64,000 nucleotides of DNA, taken from positions 127,779,292 through 127,843,291 of the forward strand of contig CM041084.1 in NCBI GenBank assembly GCA_023079485.1. Reading direction: 5' to 3'. The stretch's first letter is position 1. Every line of letters starts with the position of its first letter. The DNA comes from Archilochus colubris. Lineage: Eukaryota > Chordata > Aves > Apodiformes > Trochilidae. A model generated the notes under the pieces. It was not told where the DNA came from, did no database searches, and saw only the letters and a program-made list of their open reading frames with translations. This document shows, piece after piece, positions 1 through 13,363 of the stretch. The position numbers were made by a program, and so were the translations under genes.

Positions 1-3000
1 GGGCAGTTGTTTCAACATTAATCTCCAAGATTAAGAGTTGCAGGCTTTATTCATTATGGAGAGGGCTGAAGATGACAAAGCTTTGGGAGCCAAAAGCTGC
101 AAGATGACTTCACCTGAAAGCTACTGTGCTTAAATACAGTCTCTCCAGACTTTTTATAAAAGCAGTTTTAAATCATTTCTATTTCAAACAGCTCTCTCAT
201 TTAACTCGCTCTTTTCTTGTCTTCATCAACACTTCAACCATCAGTTTTGCACTTTCTTGTCCTTACTCTTGCTGTACTCTGAACCCCTCAGACTACTTCT
301 TTCTCTTCTACTGCACAATTATTTCTAAACCTTTCTACAACCCTGCCCTGCTCTGGCAGTGGGGAGAACAAGGAGAAGTTTTACATTTTATTTCTGCATG
401 TATTTCTGCCATCACCATCCAGCACATATTAACTTCTAACAACTTAACAGAGCTTGAAACTGCTGCAAGAACAAAGGTGCATGTATGTCCTGACAAGCAC
501 AGAAACACAGAAATTAAGGATGTAATTATTACCTTTCAACCACTCATTGAAACTTGCCTGACTTACACATGGCCTACTCCAGAGCACCCATCAGCTAAAA
601 TTTCAAGTATAAAAAGTACATACACTTCCATCCCCTCTGCTGATATAGGACACTCTCTCAACATTTAGCCCACTGACATAGGAAAAATATGCCATATGCC
701 AAATTTTAAAGAATTTATCTTCATCTCAGTCTGACAATCCCAGGCCCACACATTCAGAACTGCCTGTAAGTATCCTTAAAAATTAATTTGGTTTAAAGGT
801 ACAAGATTCTAAATTCTAATACTAAATGACTATACATCATGCATTAGCTCTTCACTCTACAAGTCATATCCTTAGAAAAAGAAAAGCTAAAAGCATAGTT
901 CTTACTCTTTACAAGTTCAGGAGTGCATCTAGTTTTTAATACATGCTTGTATTCCTTCTCTGATCTTCCAGACAAGCTTGCTAATGACTGATCAGAAGAA
1001 GCTAAGAAATCTAGAAAGATCTGAAGGTCTAATTCCATCAATCTTTTGCTTAAATTCTTAAATCTTCATTAGCAAGATAGTCTCTAGATCCCATCTTTTC
1101 ATAGATATTACAGTATGGGAGACTGTGCTTTTAAATACTAACCTCAGAATAATCACCCATGCACTGTCCCCTGCATTTGATATAGAAGCAGCTTTCTTAT
1201 TCTGATTTTGCTCAGCAGGTATTTTGAGGCTAGTGAGATAACTATCTTAGTATATACCTTGTTGATTTTAGTGAAAGTCATATTGTGACAAAGCTTCTGT
1301 TTCAGAGAAAAACTTAGGGCCCAGAGCCAAAACCTGGGACTGAACTCTAGTTGTGCTGGCATGGCAACAAAGGGAATTCAAACAATGAGCAAAGCCACAG
1401 AAAGATTTGGTGACTATCTTTGGAGGGATGCAGGCCAAGTCTGTAATAGTAGTCATGATACCTCAAAAAAACCCTAATGGCTACATTCTCTCCATCTTCT
1501 CTTAAATGTACCTTCATATCTTTTTGACACAGGAGAACTGGGGAAGAAAAAAAACAAACCCACAAATAAATCCCACACCCCAAAATAGAACTTTCCAAAG
1601 GGTGGGAGAGTAGAAAAACATCTGAGAAATTTAGAATAGCTCTTTTGCCCATCTTCACTCCTTACACACGCACACAGCCTGATAATAAATCTCAATTATC
1701 AAGAAAATAAGAAACTATATGTACAACTTCCCTCAGTATGTAGGAAGAAACTGAATTATGACTTCTAAACCTGAACCTCGAAAATAGTCTCTATACAGAG
1801 TAATTCCCAAGTCTCCCATTTTTAAAGTTAGATAATTCCATTTTCTATATATCACAGACTATTTGCCATGTATGTGCATGCAGCTACCACAAGCTAAATT
1901 ATAACTGTATTGGGACAGTATGTTGTTCATTTCCCAGCACATCTCTCACTACCCCTTGGAAAGGGGACTCTGCTTTCTACCTACAGTTTTAAAATTAGGT
2001 TTTTGTCTCTGCATTAAAACAAACAAACAAACAAACAAAAAGCAAGCAAGCATATTTAAGTTTGGGGGTTTTTTGTTTACAAATTTTAATTTTCAGTAAC
2101 TTAGAAAGTTACAGAAAAACACTGAAATTATTATCTTTACATGCAACACAGCTTTCTGCAACAGTGGATATATCACTACTCAAGTGTAAAGAACATAGGA
2201 GTTTTCTTTTTTTTGTAAAAAATGATAGCTATTCAATAGGCAAATTACTACTGCAAAACCTTCACTTTAGTATCTCAAACTTTTTTGAAAATGTTGAATA
2301 TCATACATCTAATATAAAGTCTTTTTATTTTCTTTCCATTTAACACCCTTCTGAATTCTGGTTTTCTTCCGTTCTCCTTCATTATCTCCATCAGTTCAAA
2401 CAGACATATCAGAGCACACTTAACTAGGGCAAATGAAATGTATGTTTCACTGTCAGTTCACTGCTCTTTTCTCAAATGTGTGAATATCCTGGTTATATCA
2501 CCTATCATTACATGAAGCCTAATTATTCACATGACAGCAAGATATGATCATATCAGACTATAAATTATATTGTACTAACTGTGAAAATATCACACCAGAA
2601 TTATTCAAGTCTGGATTAGTTTTACAGGAGTCTATTATATTGCATTGCAGGTAGCCACCCAGTTCAGTAAAGCAGTTTTGCAGTCCCTGAATGTTATACA
2701 GTATGGGACTTTTGGTGGTGCCAAGTTCCTTCTTCCCATCTCATTCTTGGTTCCTATCTCTCATGACCTATTTTACTACTCAGCAGGTAGGGAGCCCAAA
2801 TTCAAGATGAATCACACTGCTTAGGGATGTTAACTTCTTCAACAGGCTCATCTCTCACCTAAGTACACTATATTCTTTTTCTTGCTTTCAATCTATGGCA
2901 ACTAATTCCATGTTACCTATTGCTACAATCCAATAAGGGTTTCTCCACTGACAGACTTTAAAGTAGTTGGGAATTCACAGCTGCTGTATTTGGTGCTTCT

Positions 3001-6000
3001 GTATACAGAAACAGAAGCCCCTGAGGACAGTGTACTGCTCAGTGTGTGGTTCTGGTCACTATGACAGAGAAGGTAATGAATCTATATAGGAAAAGGAAGG
3101 CAAAAAACCAAAGCCAGCCTTCAAAACCACTAAAGAATCATGAGAACAATCAATGTCAGCCAAAAGAAATTCTCATCTATTTGTTTGGTTTTGGTTTTCT
3201 GTTGTTTGTTTTGGTTTGGTTGCTCTTTTAAAAAAGTCTTGAAGAGCTTTGACCACTTCAAGATTCCAGAAGCAAAGTTATTTTGCTAAAATGCTGTTCT
3301 CTGCTTTGCTGCTGTACCAGCTCCACACATAACTGTCAACAGTACATGACCACAGCCAAAGGCAAACTTGAGTGTGCAGGATCAGCTGGAGAAATGCTAG
3401 GGAAGGTCTTAATGCCAGCAGCAGAGTAGAACACCTCACATCCCAAGGAAGAGCACCAAGCAAAAGGTGTGATGCTCAGGAGATGCCAGAGAGCCCCAAA
3501 GCTGCAGACCAGAAAACACAAGCCACCTAGGACTCAATATTATCACAGAAGTCTCAGTGAAAATTCTACCTGCAACACACTGAGTGCTGTGCAGTGGAGT
3601 ACTGGTGGAGTACCAGTAGGTGACAATGTGTATGTATAGCTATCATGGTTGATTTATAAGTGTGCAGTTCTGGAACCAGTGTCAGATCAAGATATGGACA
3701 GTTTCTCTGCCAGTACATTTACATCAATCTAGTTTTCTTAACCAGTCCCATCTCCTGAAATTAACTGATCAAACAGGTACAGAGGACACCTAAGCAGTAA
3801 AAAAAACTATCCTGAATTTAGAAACAACTTGTCTATTCACTGTTATAGTGTTCTGTCTATAGCACTGCAGGGAGAAGGGGGCCATTTTAAATCATAAAGA
3901 GATAGCAAAGTAATTTCATACTATTTTGAATAAGAAATTATAATTAAAATTTACAAACTTGTAAAATCTAACTTGCAAACAATGCAGTGATATAGTTATT
4001 TGCACTCAGGCATCCAGTAAGGTGGACTTAGTAATTATGAAGAGCTACAGATGTTTACTCAGTATCTTTTATGCAAAGACTTAACTGCTTTACCAGCTGT
4101 TCAGAAAAAACATTTGAGAGGCCCACTGAGGTTCAGCTATACATGCAACACCACCACTAAAATAGACAGATGACAAAAATACTCCTGACTGTAATCTTTT
4201 CCAATTTAGTCTGTGAAGTGTAGCAATACAAGTGAATGCAATAATAAGTTTCATTATGAGATCTCCAGTCTCAGCATTTTTGGGTGTGTTGTATAGAAAC
4301 AAAAAGTAGGCAGATAGACTTCAATTGGACAATATTACAAATCCTGAAAAATAACTATTTTGAATCCGTAGACTAAAAGCAATAGGCAGTTGATTGGTAC
4401 TGTCATAACTGAATGAAAAGTGGATTTCCTCTTGTAATACTCAAATTAATTGGTTAAGAGTGATTTTATTAATACTTATCACCACTTGATATCTGGACTA
4501 ACCTGTAACAATGTTACAAAAACTGAAGGAGAGAGAAAACGTTCCTATTACGAAAATAAAACTGATTTATATTACCAGAGTCTAAACCTAATAGACCAAT
4601 GTACTGAGGAAACATTAACATTCCACATAAGATACGTGAAAATACATTCTAAAATACATGCAAATGATAAATGCATTTAATATCACAGGCATGAAAAACA
4701 TTCAGAAACCTGCCAAGACATACAAGGAGAACACATTAACCCTGTTACAAAATACGCTTACAATCTGTCTTCATTGTTAGCTCAAAGGTAGCATTTGAGT
4801 ATGACTTCTGACAAAATTAATCTTAGAGGATGCATTAACAGATGTTAATGATGACAAAGTACTCCTTAACCAAAAACAAAACAGGAGGTGAGATGCAACA
4901 GAATAAATCTCCAGATCCAGCTTTCCTGTTCATCTACATCAGGCTGAAACAATGAAATCTCAGTCCAATACAGGTGAAAGAGCAATTAATTTCCACACAT
5001 CATATAGTAAGCTCCAAGGAAAAAACATTTTCTTAGATTAAAAATACCAGCAAGGTGCAAACTCAAATAATAAACATAAATTCATTATATATGCTTTATA
5101 TAAATAAAAATACAATTGTTAAAAATGTTAAGTTGAAGATGCAATGTAGGCAAAAAACTCAGTTTTGGCCAAGATGGCTTAATAGCAACACAGAGGAAAT
5201 ACTTAAGTAAGTGTAGTTCAGAGATCTGCCCATCCATTTTTTCTTCAATTTCAAATTGTTTGTTTTGGGTTTTTTTTATTTTTGCTTATAGGTCGTCAGA
5301 ACATAACAAGAACAAGTAGAAACCAAGCACTTTTAGGACCTGCAGTAATATCCTTCCAAACAGATTTCTTATTTTGTTCTCAATTAGTGTTAGATAGTTT
5401 AGAAATGTTGAAGTTAACTAATTTTAAAGAACATGCAGACTTATCTGATATAATTCTCTGGAGGCATATGAGAAAAAGCATTAATGATAATGTCAAATAA
5501 ATTACCTCCCCTCCACATATCCATTGCCAGTGTCAACAAGTACTACATTCTGAATACAAAAGAAAGGTACCAAAGAGATAGCCATGTTCTTTGCCTCTTA
5601 AAAACAAAGAAACACCGATTCAAAAAGCAATGAAGTTCATTTTCCTAAAAAAGTATTTTTTGGAAATACATAATTTTCCAGTATTCTCAACTCATAATAA
5701 TGATTATTTAACTCCTAGTGAACAGCATGCTCAGTATCTTACAGTTCAAACTGTCTTAAAATTACAACACTTAGGTAAGTTTCACTCAACAACAGATGCT
5801 ACAATCTCACTAAAACATCTTTAGAAGTATCTGGTCTCATAGAATGTCAAGGTCCCTTAGACTTTACTTTTGTTAGTGAAATTTCAGGAACATGCTTATT
5901 TTGAAAAGAAGCCTAGAAAAACAAGTATTTTTTAAGATAGATATGCTATAACTTTAAGGCTGATGCTGTCTTATCAAATCCTTTATTGTCTACTCCAGGA

Positions 6001-6577
6001 AATTAACACAATGTGTCAGATAAGTTTCTTAGAAAGAATGTTCAGCATTTTCAGGGCTGGGTTTCAGAAAGATTAGCTCTATGAAGAGTACAGTTGTCCA
6101 ATGGCTCACAGGTGTTTCACAAGAATCTGGGGTATGTATTTACACATTCCACTGCTGCACTGGAAACCCAAACACAGCAGCTCTGAGCATGAAATAAAGC
6201 TAACATGGTTTATCATCTGCATTTAATGATATGCAAACAATAAACCAAAATAATGCATACACGCAGACTTATTCAATCTTAAAATTATTTTCATGCCCCT
6301 TTAACAGAGGTCTTTGGCTGCAGAGAGTGGCAGTCAGATATAATTTCATTACAATATTAATAATAATAAAAAACCCAAACTCACTCTGGCTTACACAACT
6401 GGTTTCCATTACTTCTGAATTTCATACCAAAAACTGCTTTAACAAAACAGTTTCACTTCACACTACAAAGTAAGTTATGATTTACACAGTCTATGTAATT
6501 GCTACATTAACTGTAATGAATCGCAGACAAAAATGATGTAAAGGGCAGAAGTTGTTGTGGAAAATCTAAATCATTAA

Positions 6578-6975
6578 GAATTATAGAATGGTTTGGGTTG
6601 GAAGGGACCTTAAAGACCATCTAGTTCCAACCCCCCTGCAAGGGGACACACACCTTCCACTATATATCAGGTTGCTCAAGGCCCCATCCAACCTGGCCTT
6701 GAATGCTTCCAGGGAGGGGACATCCACAAGTTCCCTGGATAACCTGTGCCAGTGTCTCACCACCCTCACAGGAAAGAATTTCTTCCTATGTCTAATCTAA
6801 ATCTTTTTAAACCATTGCCCCTTGTCCTCTCACTACAAACCTGTGCAAAAAGCCCTACCCCAGCTTTCTTGTAGGCCCCCTTAAGATACTGTACAGCCAT
6901 TATAAGGTCACCTCAGAGCCTCCTGTTCTCTAGGCTGAACAACCCTAACTTCCTCAGCCTGTCTTTCAGAAGAAA
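6578..6975 (-). mobile_element. CR1 LINE 3' fragment
   Basis: On the plus strand it opens with ATAGAATGGTTTGGGTTGG followed by AAGGGACCTTAAAGACCATC. This is the reverse complement of the CR1 3' end. It runs into the typical CR1 text about basic residues lost from ORF2 (lightning 'TTCCCTGGATAACCTGTGCC', 'CCTCAGCCTGTCTTTC'). 5'-truncated, as CR1 copies usually are. Confidence 0.9.
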
Positions 6976-8039
6976 TTACTCTAAGATCACAATGTCCAGC
7001 TGTCACCATGCCCCCCCTCAATTAAATGAAACATATTTACCAATATCTGCATCACCCTGTCCACTAGAGCATGTCCTGAAGTGCCTTATCTACATGTTTT
7101 TTAAATACTTCTAGGAACGATGATATCTTTTCTACTTTACAACATTTTATCTAGGGTAGGCTGCTGATTTCATAGATTATTTTGTAAAGAAATCCACTAC
7201 TTATCTTTTAAGTACACTGCTAGATCGAACTAGCAAATAAATTTTTGGATATATATTAGGACCACTCAAACAACTTGTCCCCTACACAATGAAAATTTTC
7301 TGACCTTCATCAGAAGAACTGCAAATTACAGCATGCAGCAGATAAAAACAAAAGCCATAAGGTCAGAAGGACTTAAGATAGAGGAGGCTGATTTTTCCTA
7401 CATGAGCTCTGCCAAACAGAATACATATACTCTGGGTCACAAAATATGATAAAGGCAATATGTTCTCAGGGCTGTCACAGGGACTGATCAATCCTCATTT
7501 TCTAGGCGTGAAAGCCAACAAGAGACAATGGGAAGGGCTCTCAATAGCACCTTATAGAATGACATGGGGAGTTGCTGCCTACTGAGGTCTGAAACTCACA
7601 AGATGCTAAAAAGCATCTGGAGATTGCACAAGGCTTATAATGAGATTTTTTTACGGAAAAAAAAAAAAATAGGACATGCAAAAGGGTCATATGAAGGTGT
7701 TCCAGGGAGAAATAAGCACAGGGAAGTAGAAGGGAAAAAGCAGTCCCACCTTTAAACAGGTGACTGGTCAGTATGTGTGTCCAGCAAGACACTGCACTCT
7801 ATTGCCACAATCTGTCCCATCTTCTTACTAAACTACATTTCTAAATATTTTCCTGTGTGAAGGGACTCCATTCTGCACGCATAAGTGTGTATGGAAGTGA
7901 ACCTGCCAGTAGCTGTAGCACACAAAGGTCACAGGTAACTGATGTGCCATCAAGCAGAGAGGCCAAAGCCCATGCATACTGCCTGGGTACATATGCCAGT
8001 GTGTGATGACTAGAAAACACCAAGATGGATTAGCTGGCA

Positions 8040-8504
8040 AGTAGGATAAGATACTTAGGAGCCAAGTAGTGGAGTAGTCACGAGACTAGCCCAAGTACTG
8101 TACAGACCAATGGGTCTGAGAGTTGGCTACTGGAGTGACCAGGAAGTCCAAGCTGGACTCTCCGACCTGGAGAGATCAGGACATCTGGGTGTTGATTACT
8201 GGCAAGCCAAGCTACCAGGGAGATGTGCTTGTATGTATGCATCTCTTCTTGTGCACCAGGGAGACAAGTGGATGCAGGAGCCCACCAGTAAGTAAACCAA
8301 GTGTGTAAGGCCAGTTACTGGAGGGAGCTATAGTGTGTTTTTACCTGTGGGAGCACAAGTCTGAGTACCAACAACTGGACTGGGAGCTGTGGGCCTCTGT
8401 GGTTCATATGCCCACGTGTCTGCAGCTGAGTTGTTCAACAAATCAAGGAGTCAGCTACAGAACAGACTGAGTGTGTAAGATCAGTTACTGGAGGGATCTA
8501 GGGG
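8040..8504. repeat. Diverged repeat block with recurring TTACTGGAG-like units
   Basis: Two segments (about 8298-8332 and 8470-8504) share the frame GTGTGTAAG..CAGTTACTGGAGGGA.CTA with few differences, about 172 bp apart. A weaker relative (GTTGGCTACTGGAGTGACC) lies at about 8120. The block abuts the reverse-transcriptase part of a CR1. I do not recognise the family. It could be a degenerate satellite or part of a composite CR1. Confidence 0.5.
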
Positions 8505-9712
8505 CAGATAATGCCTAACAAACCTGATTGCCTTCAATGACAAAGTACCCACTCCACTGATGCAGGGCTATTGGGACATTATCTACCTGGACATTTCCAA
8601 GGCTTTTGATACAGCACCCCACAGCCTCCTCCTGAAGAAACTGACTCAGCATGGTCTGGCAAAGTGGCCTGTGCAGTGGGTGGGGAACTGGGTGATAGAG
8701 GGTAACAGTAAACAGTTCATCTTCCAGCTGGCAATGGGTCACAAGTGGAGTCCCTCAAGGATCAATACAGGGTGGGCCCAATGCTGTTTAACATGTTCAT
8801 AAGAGACCTAGATGTTGGGACCAAGAACATCCTGATGAAGTTCACTGATGACATCAAGACAAGTAGACTGGTTGACACCCAGAAGGGAGAGCCACCTTCC
8901 AGGATTACTTAGACAGAAGAAGTGAGCTGACAGGAACTTTATGAAATTCAGTGTAGAGAAGTGCAAGTTATGTGGGAACACATAACCCAGGAGTGCAGTT
9001 CAGACTGGGACCCACTTGGCTAGAGAACAGCCTTGTGAAAAGGGACCTGAAGGTCTTGGTGGACAACAGGCTCAACATGAGCAAACAGTGTGCTGCTGCT
9101 GCTGCTGCTGCTGCAGCAGCAAAGAAAGCCAACAGGACACTGAGCTGCATCAACAGGGCATCACCAGCAGATTCAAAGTCATCATCCTGCTCTACTCAGC
9201 ACTTGTCAGACCACACCTGGAGTGTTGCATCCAGTTTTGGTCCCTGCTGTACGAAAGAGGATGTGGACAGGCTGGAGAGGGTCCAGAGAAGAGTCATGAG
9301 GATGATCAGAGGACTAGAGCATCTGCCATACAAGGAGAGGCTGAGAAGACTGGGTTTGTTCAGCCTTGAGAAGAGAAGGCTTAGGGGAGACCTAATTATG
9401 ATGTTCCAGTACTTAAAAGGCAGCTCCAAAGAAGATGGAGACTCCGTATTTACAAGGAGTCACATGAACAAGGGGCACAAGTTGCTCCTGGGAAGATTCC
9501 ATTTGAATGAGAGGAAAATTTTCCGCTATGAGGACAGTCAGACACTGGAATGGTCTCCCAGGGGAAGTGGTGGATTCCCCCACTTTGGGAAGTTTTAAGT
9601 CTCAGCTTGACAGTGTGCTGAGACATATCATGTAAACAATAATATTAGAAGGGTTGGACTAGATGATCCTTGAGATCCCTTCCTACCTGACATTATACGA
9701 TTCTATGATATA
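8505..9712 (+). mobile_element. CR1 LINE with decayed ORF2 reverse-transcriptase end and 3' tail
   Basis: Around 8560-8700 the translation contains YWDIIYLDISKAFDTAPHSLL, the reverse-transcriptase block seen in CR1 and related LINEs. At 8972-9598 a second open stretch carries the ORF2 C-terminal region (RPHLEC-like, then [19 protein letters not shown]). The element ends at the CR1 tail TATACGATTCTATGAT near 9712. Frames change between the parts, so ORF2 is broken. A CTG/CAG run (9090-9121) interrupts the coding part. This is the longest CR1 copy in the window. Confidence 0.88.
9090..9121 (+). repeat. (CTG)n / (CAG)n microsatellite, self-complementary end
   Basis: About eight CTG units run directly into CAGCAGCA, so the tract can fold back on itself. 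It lies inside the CR1 ORF2 remnant. In frame it encodes a run of alanine. Confidence 0.9.
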
Positions 9713-10256
9713 TATATCATATACATATATATATATCATGTGTACTTACACATATATGTAGGTACATTCATTTATTTTCCACAAACAGGCTTTGACCCTG
9801 GTCAGAAAAAGAAACAGGAACACTGGCACTGCTTGCATTTGCCTGAGTGTGATCTGCTCTCTGTATTTACCCATGTTATCATCCATGTGTATGTGTATGT
9901 ATGTATCATACATGTGTGCCCTATGTGCTCAGCCTTACTACTGGCTGGACCTTGTGGCATGGACCCACAGCAGCTTTGCTTCTGTCAGACTTCCAAATTC
10001 AGCAGCTCTTATCACAAACAAAATTACATACAACTTTGTTAAAAACTTCTGAGTTATAATGCCAATCATTATGGAATCAAGGTGATAAGCAGTCATTAAA
10101 TGCTCTTTTAAAACTCCACTCATTACACAAAGTATTATCAATTAAATGAACCCTGAAACAAAGAGAAAGATTATTATCAATGTAATTAATTATGACGAAA
10201 CAACAGTGAATTAACTGTAACACAGATGTTGAACTGCCTAAGCAGAGGAGTGATTC

Positions 10257-10795
10257 CATAGAATCATAGAATGGCTAGGATTGGAAGGGACCTTAAAGAT
10301 CACGAATTCCAACCTCCCTGCATGGGCAGGGACACCTCCCACTAGACCAGGTTGCTTAAAGCCCCAGCCAGACTGGCCTTGAACACTTCTAGGGAAGGGG
10401 CAGCCACAACTTCCTTGGGCAACCTGTTCAGTGTCTCACCACCTACATAGGAAAGAATTTCTTCCTGTGTCTAATCTAAATCTCCTCTCTTCAAGTTTTA
10501 AACCACTGCCCCTTGTCCTCTCACTACAAACCTGTGCAAAAAGCCCTACCCCCAGCTTTCTTGTAGGCCCCCTTCAGATATAGGAAAGCTGCTCTAAGTT
10601 TACCTTGGAGCCTCCTTTTCTCCAGGCTGAACAACCCCAACTTCTATAGCCTGTCTTCACAGCGGAGGTGCTCCAGCCCTCTGAGCATCTTATGGGCTCT
10701 ACTCTGGATATGTTCCAGGAACTCTACATCCTTCTTATGCTGGAGACCCCAGAACTGGACTTCCATCCCACAGGGTTTGAAACCCAGTTCAAGTG
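10257..10795 (-). mobile_element. CR1 LINE 3' fragment
   Basis: Plus-strand text begins CCATAGAATCATAGAATGGC then TTGGAAGGGACCTTAAAGATC, the reverse complement of a CR1 3' end. It continues through CAGGCTGAACAACCCCAACT to the 'gagaccccagaactgga' block. 5'-truncated. Confidence 0.9.
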
Positions 10796-11543
10796 CAATG
10801 CTTTCAAGATGCACTCACTTCCTGAAGTCAGGTGTTCAGCTTTGTTCACAAAACACAGAATATGTCTATGGTCAGGGCACACAGAGAGTGGGAAATGAAG
10901 ACACTCAACTCCACAGCAAAGTGCATTTGCTAGAGTTCAGACACCAGTACCTTTGCAGTGCTTACTATCTAGCTTTTAGAAGTAATATTCATTACCACGG
11001 TTAACAATGAATAAGCACACACACAAATAACAGAGCCAGTTCTGCTCTGATGCTACACTGCAGTTCACAACCCATGCTTGAACCTTGACTGCCTCTTGAA
11101 GACACTGAAGAAAAAAACAGCTCAGAACTTGCACTGAAAAAAAGAAACCCTCATGAATTCAGAATAACACAAAGCCAGTCCAAACAGTAAGCATTCTCTG
11201 CATGACACCAACAAGGTCTCCAAATTACAACACTTCTCTGCTATTTAGGGCATCCCAACACTCATTTTGATATTATTTTGGATTAAAGTGAGTTGGCTGC
11301 AATAGAAGACACACCATAAGAGCAGCACTTCCAACTGGCTTCTAAAACACACTTTTTTTTTTCATTTTATTTTTTAAAAAATCATTTAACATTTTTTTCT
11401 CTCACTCTCTATCCAGTAGAACACCAAAGAATACCATTGCATGAGCCTTACATTAATATTTCATAAAATCTTAGTAAGTTAGCCTATAATTCCTAAGTTT
11501 TTAAATTCTCTTACATGGGAGTAAATAATAAAGAGCATCTTAC

Positions 11544-11718
11544 CAGCTTTTGGCGTACTTAGTGCTTTCATTTCCAGCTTCCTACACTTATTAATGTTGA
11601 AGCATGGTTTTGTGGACTTTACTTTTCCAGCTGACTCCACAGATGGTGTAAAATTTGCATGGTGATTCTGGCCATGTATTTTAGAATGCAATGAAGCACC
11701 TTCCTCTTTCTCATCTAT
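11544..11718 (-). CDS. RAD54B: RAD54B coding exon 2 (residues 47-104 plus one base)
   Basis: 175 nt. Acceptor TTTTGCAG at 11719-11726, donor GCTG|GTAAGATG at the low end. It joins in phase 0 to the previous exon and reads open throughout (IDEKEEGAS...STPKAG). The sequence is not obviously conserved, in keeping with the fast-evolving RAD54B N-terminal linker. Its length is close to the corresponding human segment. Confidence 0.82.
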
Positions 11719-12527
11719 CTGCAAAAGAAAAACAAGTTCATGATAGTGTTTCCTTCATGCAGCTGAAGACAAATAAAGAGTGAGAAAAAGGGATCTTAAT
11801 AGATACTAATTCTCATAATCAAACTACATAAATATGTACATCCCCACACATATATATGCATGCCAGTCTTCACAACAAAAAGTGCAGGCACAGAACACCA
11901 AATACCAGTTGCACAAATAGTTTATAAATTGAACAGAAGTATCTGTGGATAAAATCAATGAAAACTGTGATGCTTTCATTTGGTAGATATCAAAAGGCTT
12001 CAGAGAAAGTTCTTTGTGGCAAAATTGCAACTCTACGAACTGACATTACAAAGTATCTTTGGTTTCTTTAACTGCTTTTGCCAAAGCATTTCAGTCATAT
12101 CAATCCAACAAAGCCCACACCAAGGTGCAATCCATACCTCAGCTAACGTATGAGATTTGTATTTGTGTTCAATTACTTTTATTTATTTGAAAACCACTTT
12201 TTTGCATCCACTTCACAGAGTGAAAGAAATTCACCTGAGAAATAAAATCAAATGTAATAAGAGCAAAGGTAAATTCTACTCTGAACAGTCTGATTATCTA
12301 AGCAGAAATTGTCTGTGGTGAGCTCACATGCTCCGTTTTAGTAACAATACTGTAAAAGCATATACTTTTTAGTACACTGCTCAGTTTACCTCCTTTAATT
12401 TCATTTCTTTGTCCAACTCATTGGTTTCGTTCTTGAGACAAACTGTGATACTTTTTCCTGGTGGTATAAACCTTGGTTTTTTGGCTACATTTCCTAGCAC
12501 TTGACTTGGAGCTGCTGATCGCCTCAT
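11544..12527 (-). CDS. RAD54B: RAD54B, N-terminal coding part (partial; gene continues past the left edge)
   Basis: RAD54B is a SWI2/SNF2-family DNA translocase that works with RAD51 in homologous recombination in the nucleus. Only two coding exons are visible, giving 104 codons plus one base. The start MRRSAAPSQ, followed by KKPRFIPPGKS, matches the vertebrate RAD54B N-terminus, which settles the start codon (minus ATG at 12525-12527, A at -3). The helicase core (Walker A, DEGH, HELICc) is not in the window and must lie to the left. The second exon is poorly conserved, as is usual for this linker, but its reading phase, length and splice sites fit. The gene is head to head with the plus-strand RING gene across a CpG island. 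VIRMA lying on the other side fits vertebrate synteny. The identification is firm; the second exon is slightly less so. Confidence 0.9.
12390..12527 (-). CDS. RAD54B: RAD54B coding exon 1 (residues 1-46)
   Basis: 138 nt, 46 codons, ending in phase 0 at GAG|GTAAAC. The exon itself reaches up to 12543, where a long pyrimidine tract ends in CTCCAG; 16 nt of 5' UTR precede the ATG. It encodes the conserved RAD54B opening. Confidence 0.93.
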
Positions 12528-13363
12528 GTTTAGCTGCACCGCTCTGGAGAGTGGAGAGGAAGGAAGGAAGCAGATAAAGACAACTGTAGTTAGAACAGGC
12601 TTTAAATATAAAAATACATCCCTAGATAACAATATAAGCACTATTAAAAAGGCACTTAAAAATTCAAATAACAATCTTAATCTGCAAGCATAATACAATT
12701 TAAGAAATATTGTCACAGTGGATTGTCTAAGTACCAAAAAAGATCAACTACTGCAGTGACATCTCCATTTTCATTTGAAAAACCAATAATGCAGTTCTCA
12801 GTAGTAAGAAATGCTCTGGAGATACACAGTATAGGGATGCTTAACAACCACCATTTTATGAAGCAAAAGACAATTTGAAACAGAACTGACTATTCTAAAA
12901 AATTAAAACAATTTTGAAAAGCCCATTATAAGTGCATAATGAATGTTGAGGGTATGCTTCATACCCAAGAGTAGTATTTTGCATTAAATATTCAATTACA
13001 TCTTGTGGATATTTAATAGTCATTTATATTAGTCATTCAGATTATAAGATTAGAAGTTAGCAGAAAATTATCTCCACATCACAGTGGAGATTATCACCCC
13101 ATGTTATGTCCACTTAAACAGTGGAAGGAACATATTGCAGGTTTTACCTCAAAATACAAGACCATTATTCCTCTACACAGTCTCAGGATGAAACCAATCA
13201 CACATCAATGTTAATATGACAAAACATAGTTGCAACTACTACAATAATGAGTTATAATCTTAATACTTCAAAGTAGTTGAAACAAACAAGAAAATTCCAA
13301 TAGCATAATCCAGCAGGTGGAATGATGAAAACAACCATGGTACAGAAATTTACAGAACATACT

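Larger units (their letters stand above)
1..11543 (-). other. RAD54B: RAD54B intron, left-hand part (no further coding exon recognised)
   Basis: I looked for the conserved RAD54B segment that should follow (the VKYFSVVW block) and saw no match on the minus strand. This stretch therefore appears to be one long intron. It is AT-rich and holds CR1 fragments at about 6.58, 8.5-9.7 and 10.26 kb, an AAAC tetranucleotide run at about 2020-2040 and an AT dinucleotide patch at about 9705-9745. From 1 to about 6570 nothing else is recognised. Confidence 0.6.

Noticed and set aside
126..668. 180-codon open frame near the left edge
   Set aside because: Composition matches intronic AT-rich DNA, there is no recognisable domain, and the true gene here runs on the other strand. 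Treated as chance.
8972..9598. 208-codon frame with an alanine run as a host gene
   Set aside because: Its C-terminal half is the CR1 ORF2 end, and the alanine run is a CTG/CAG microsatellite.
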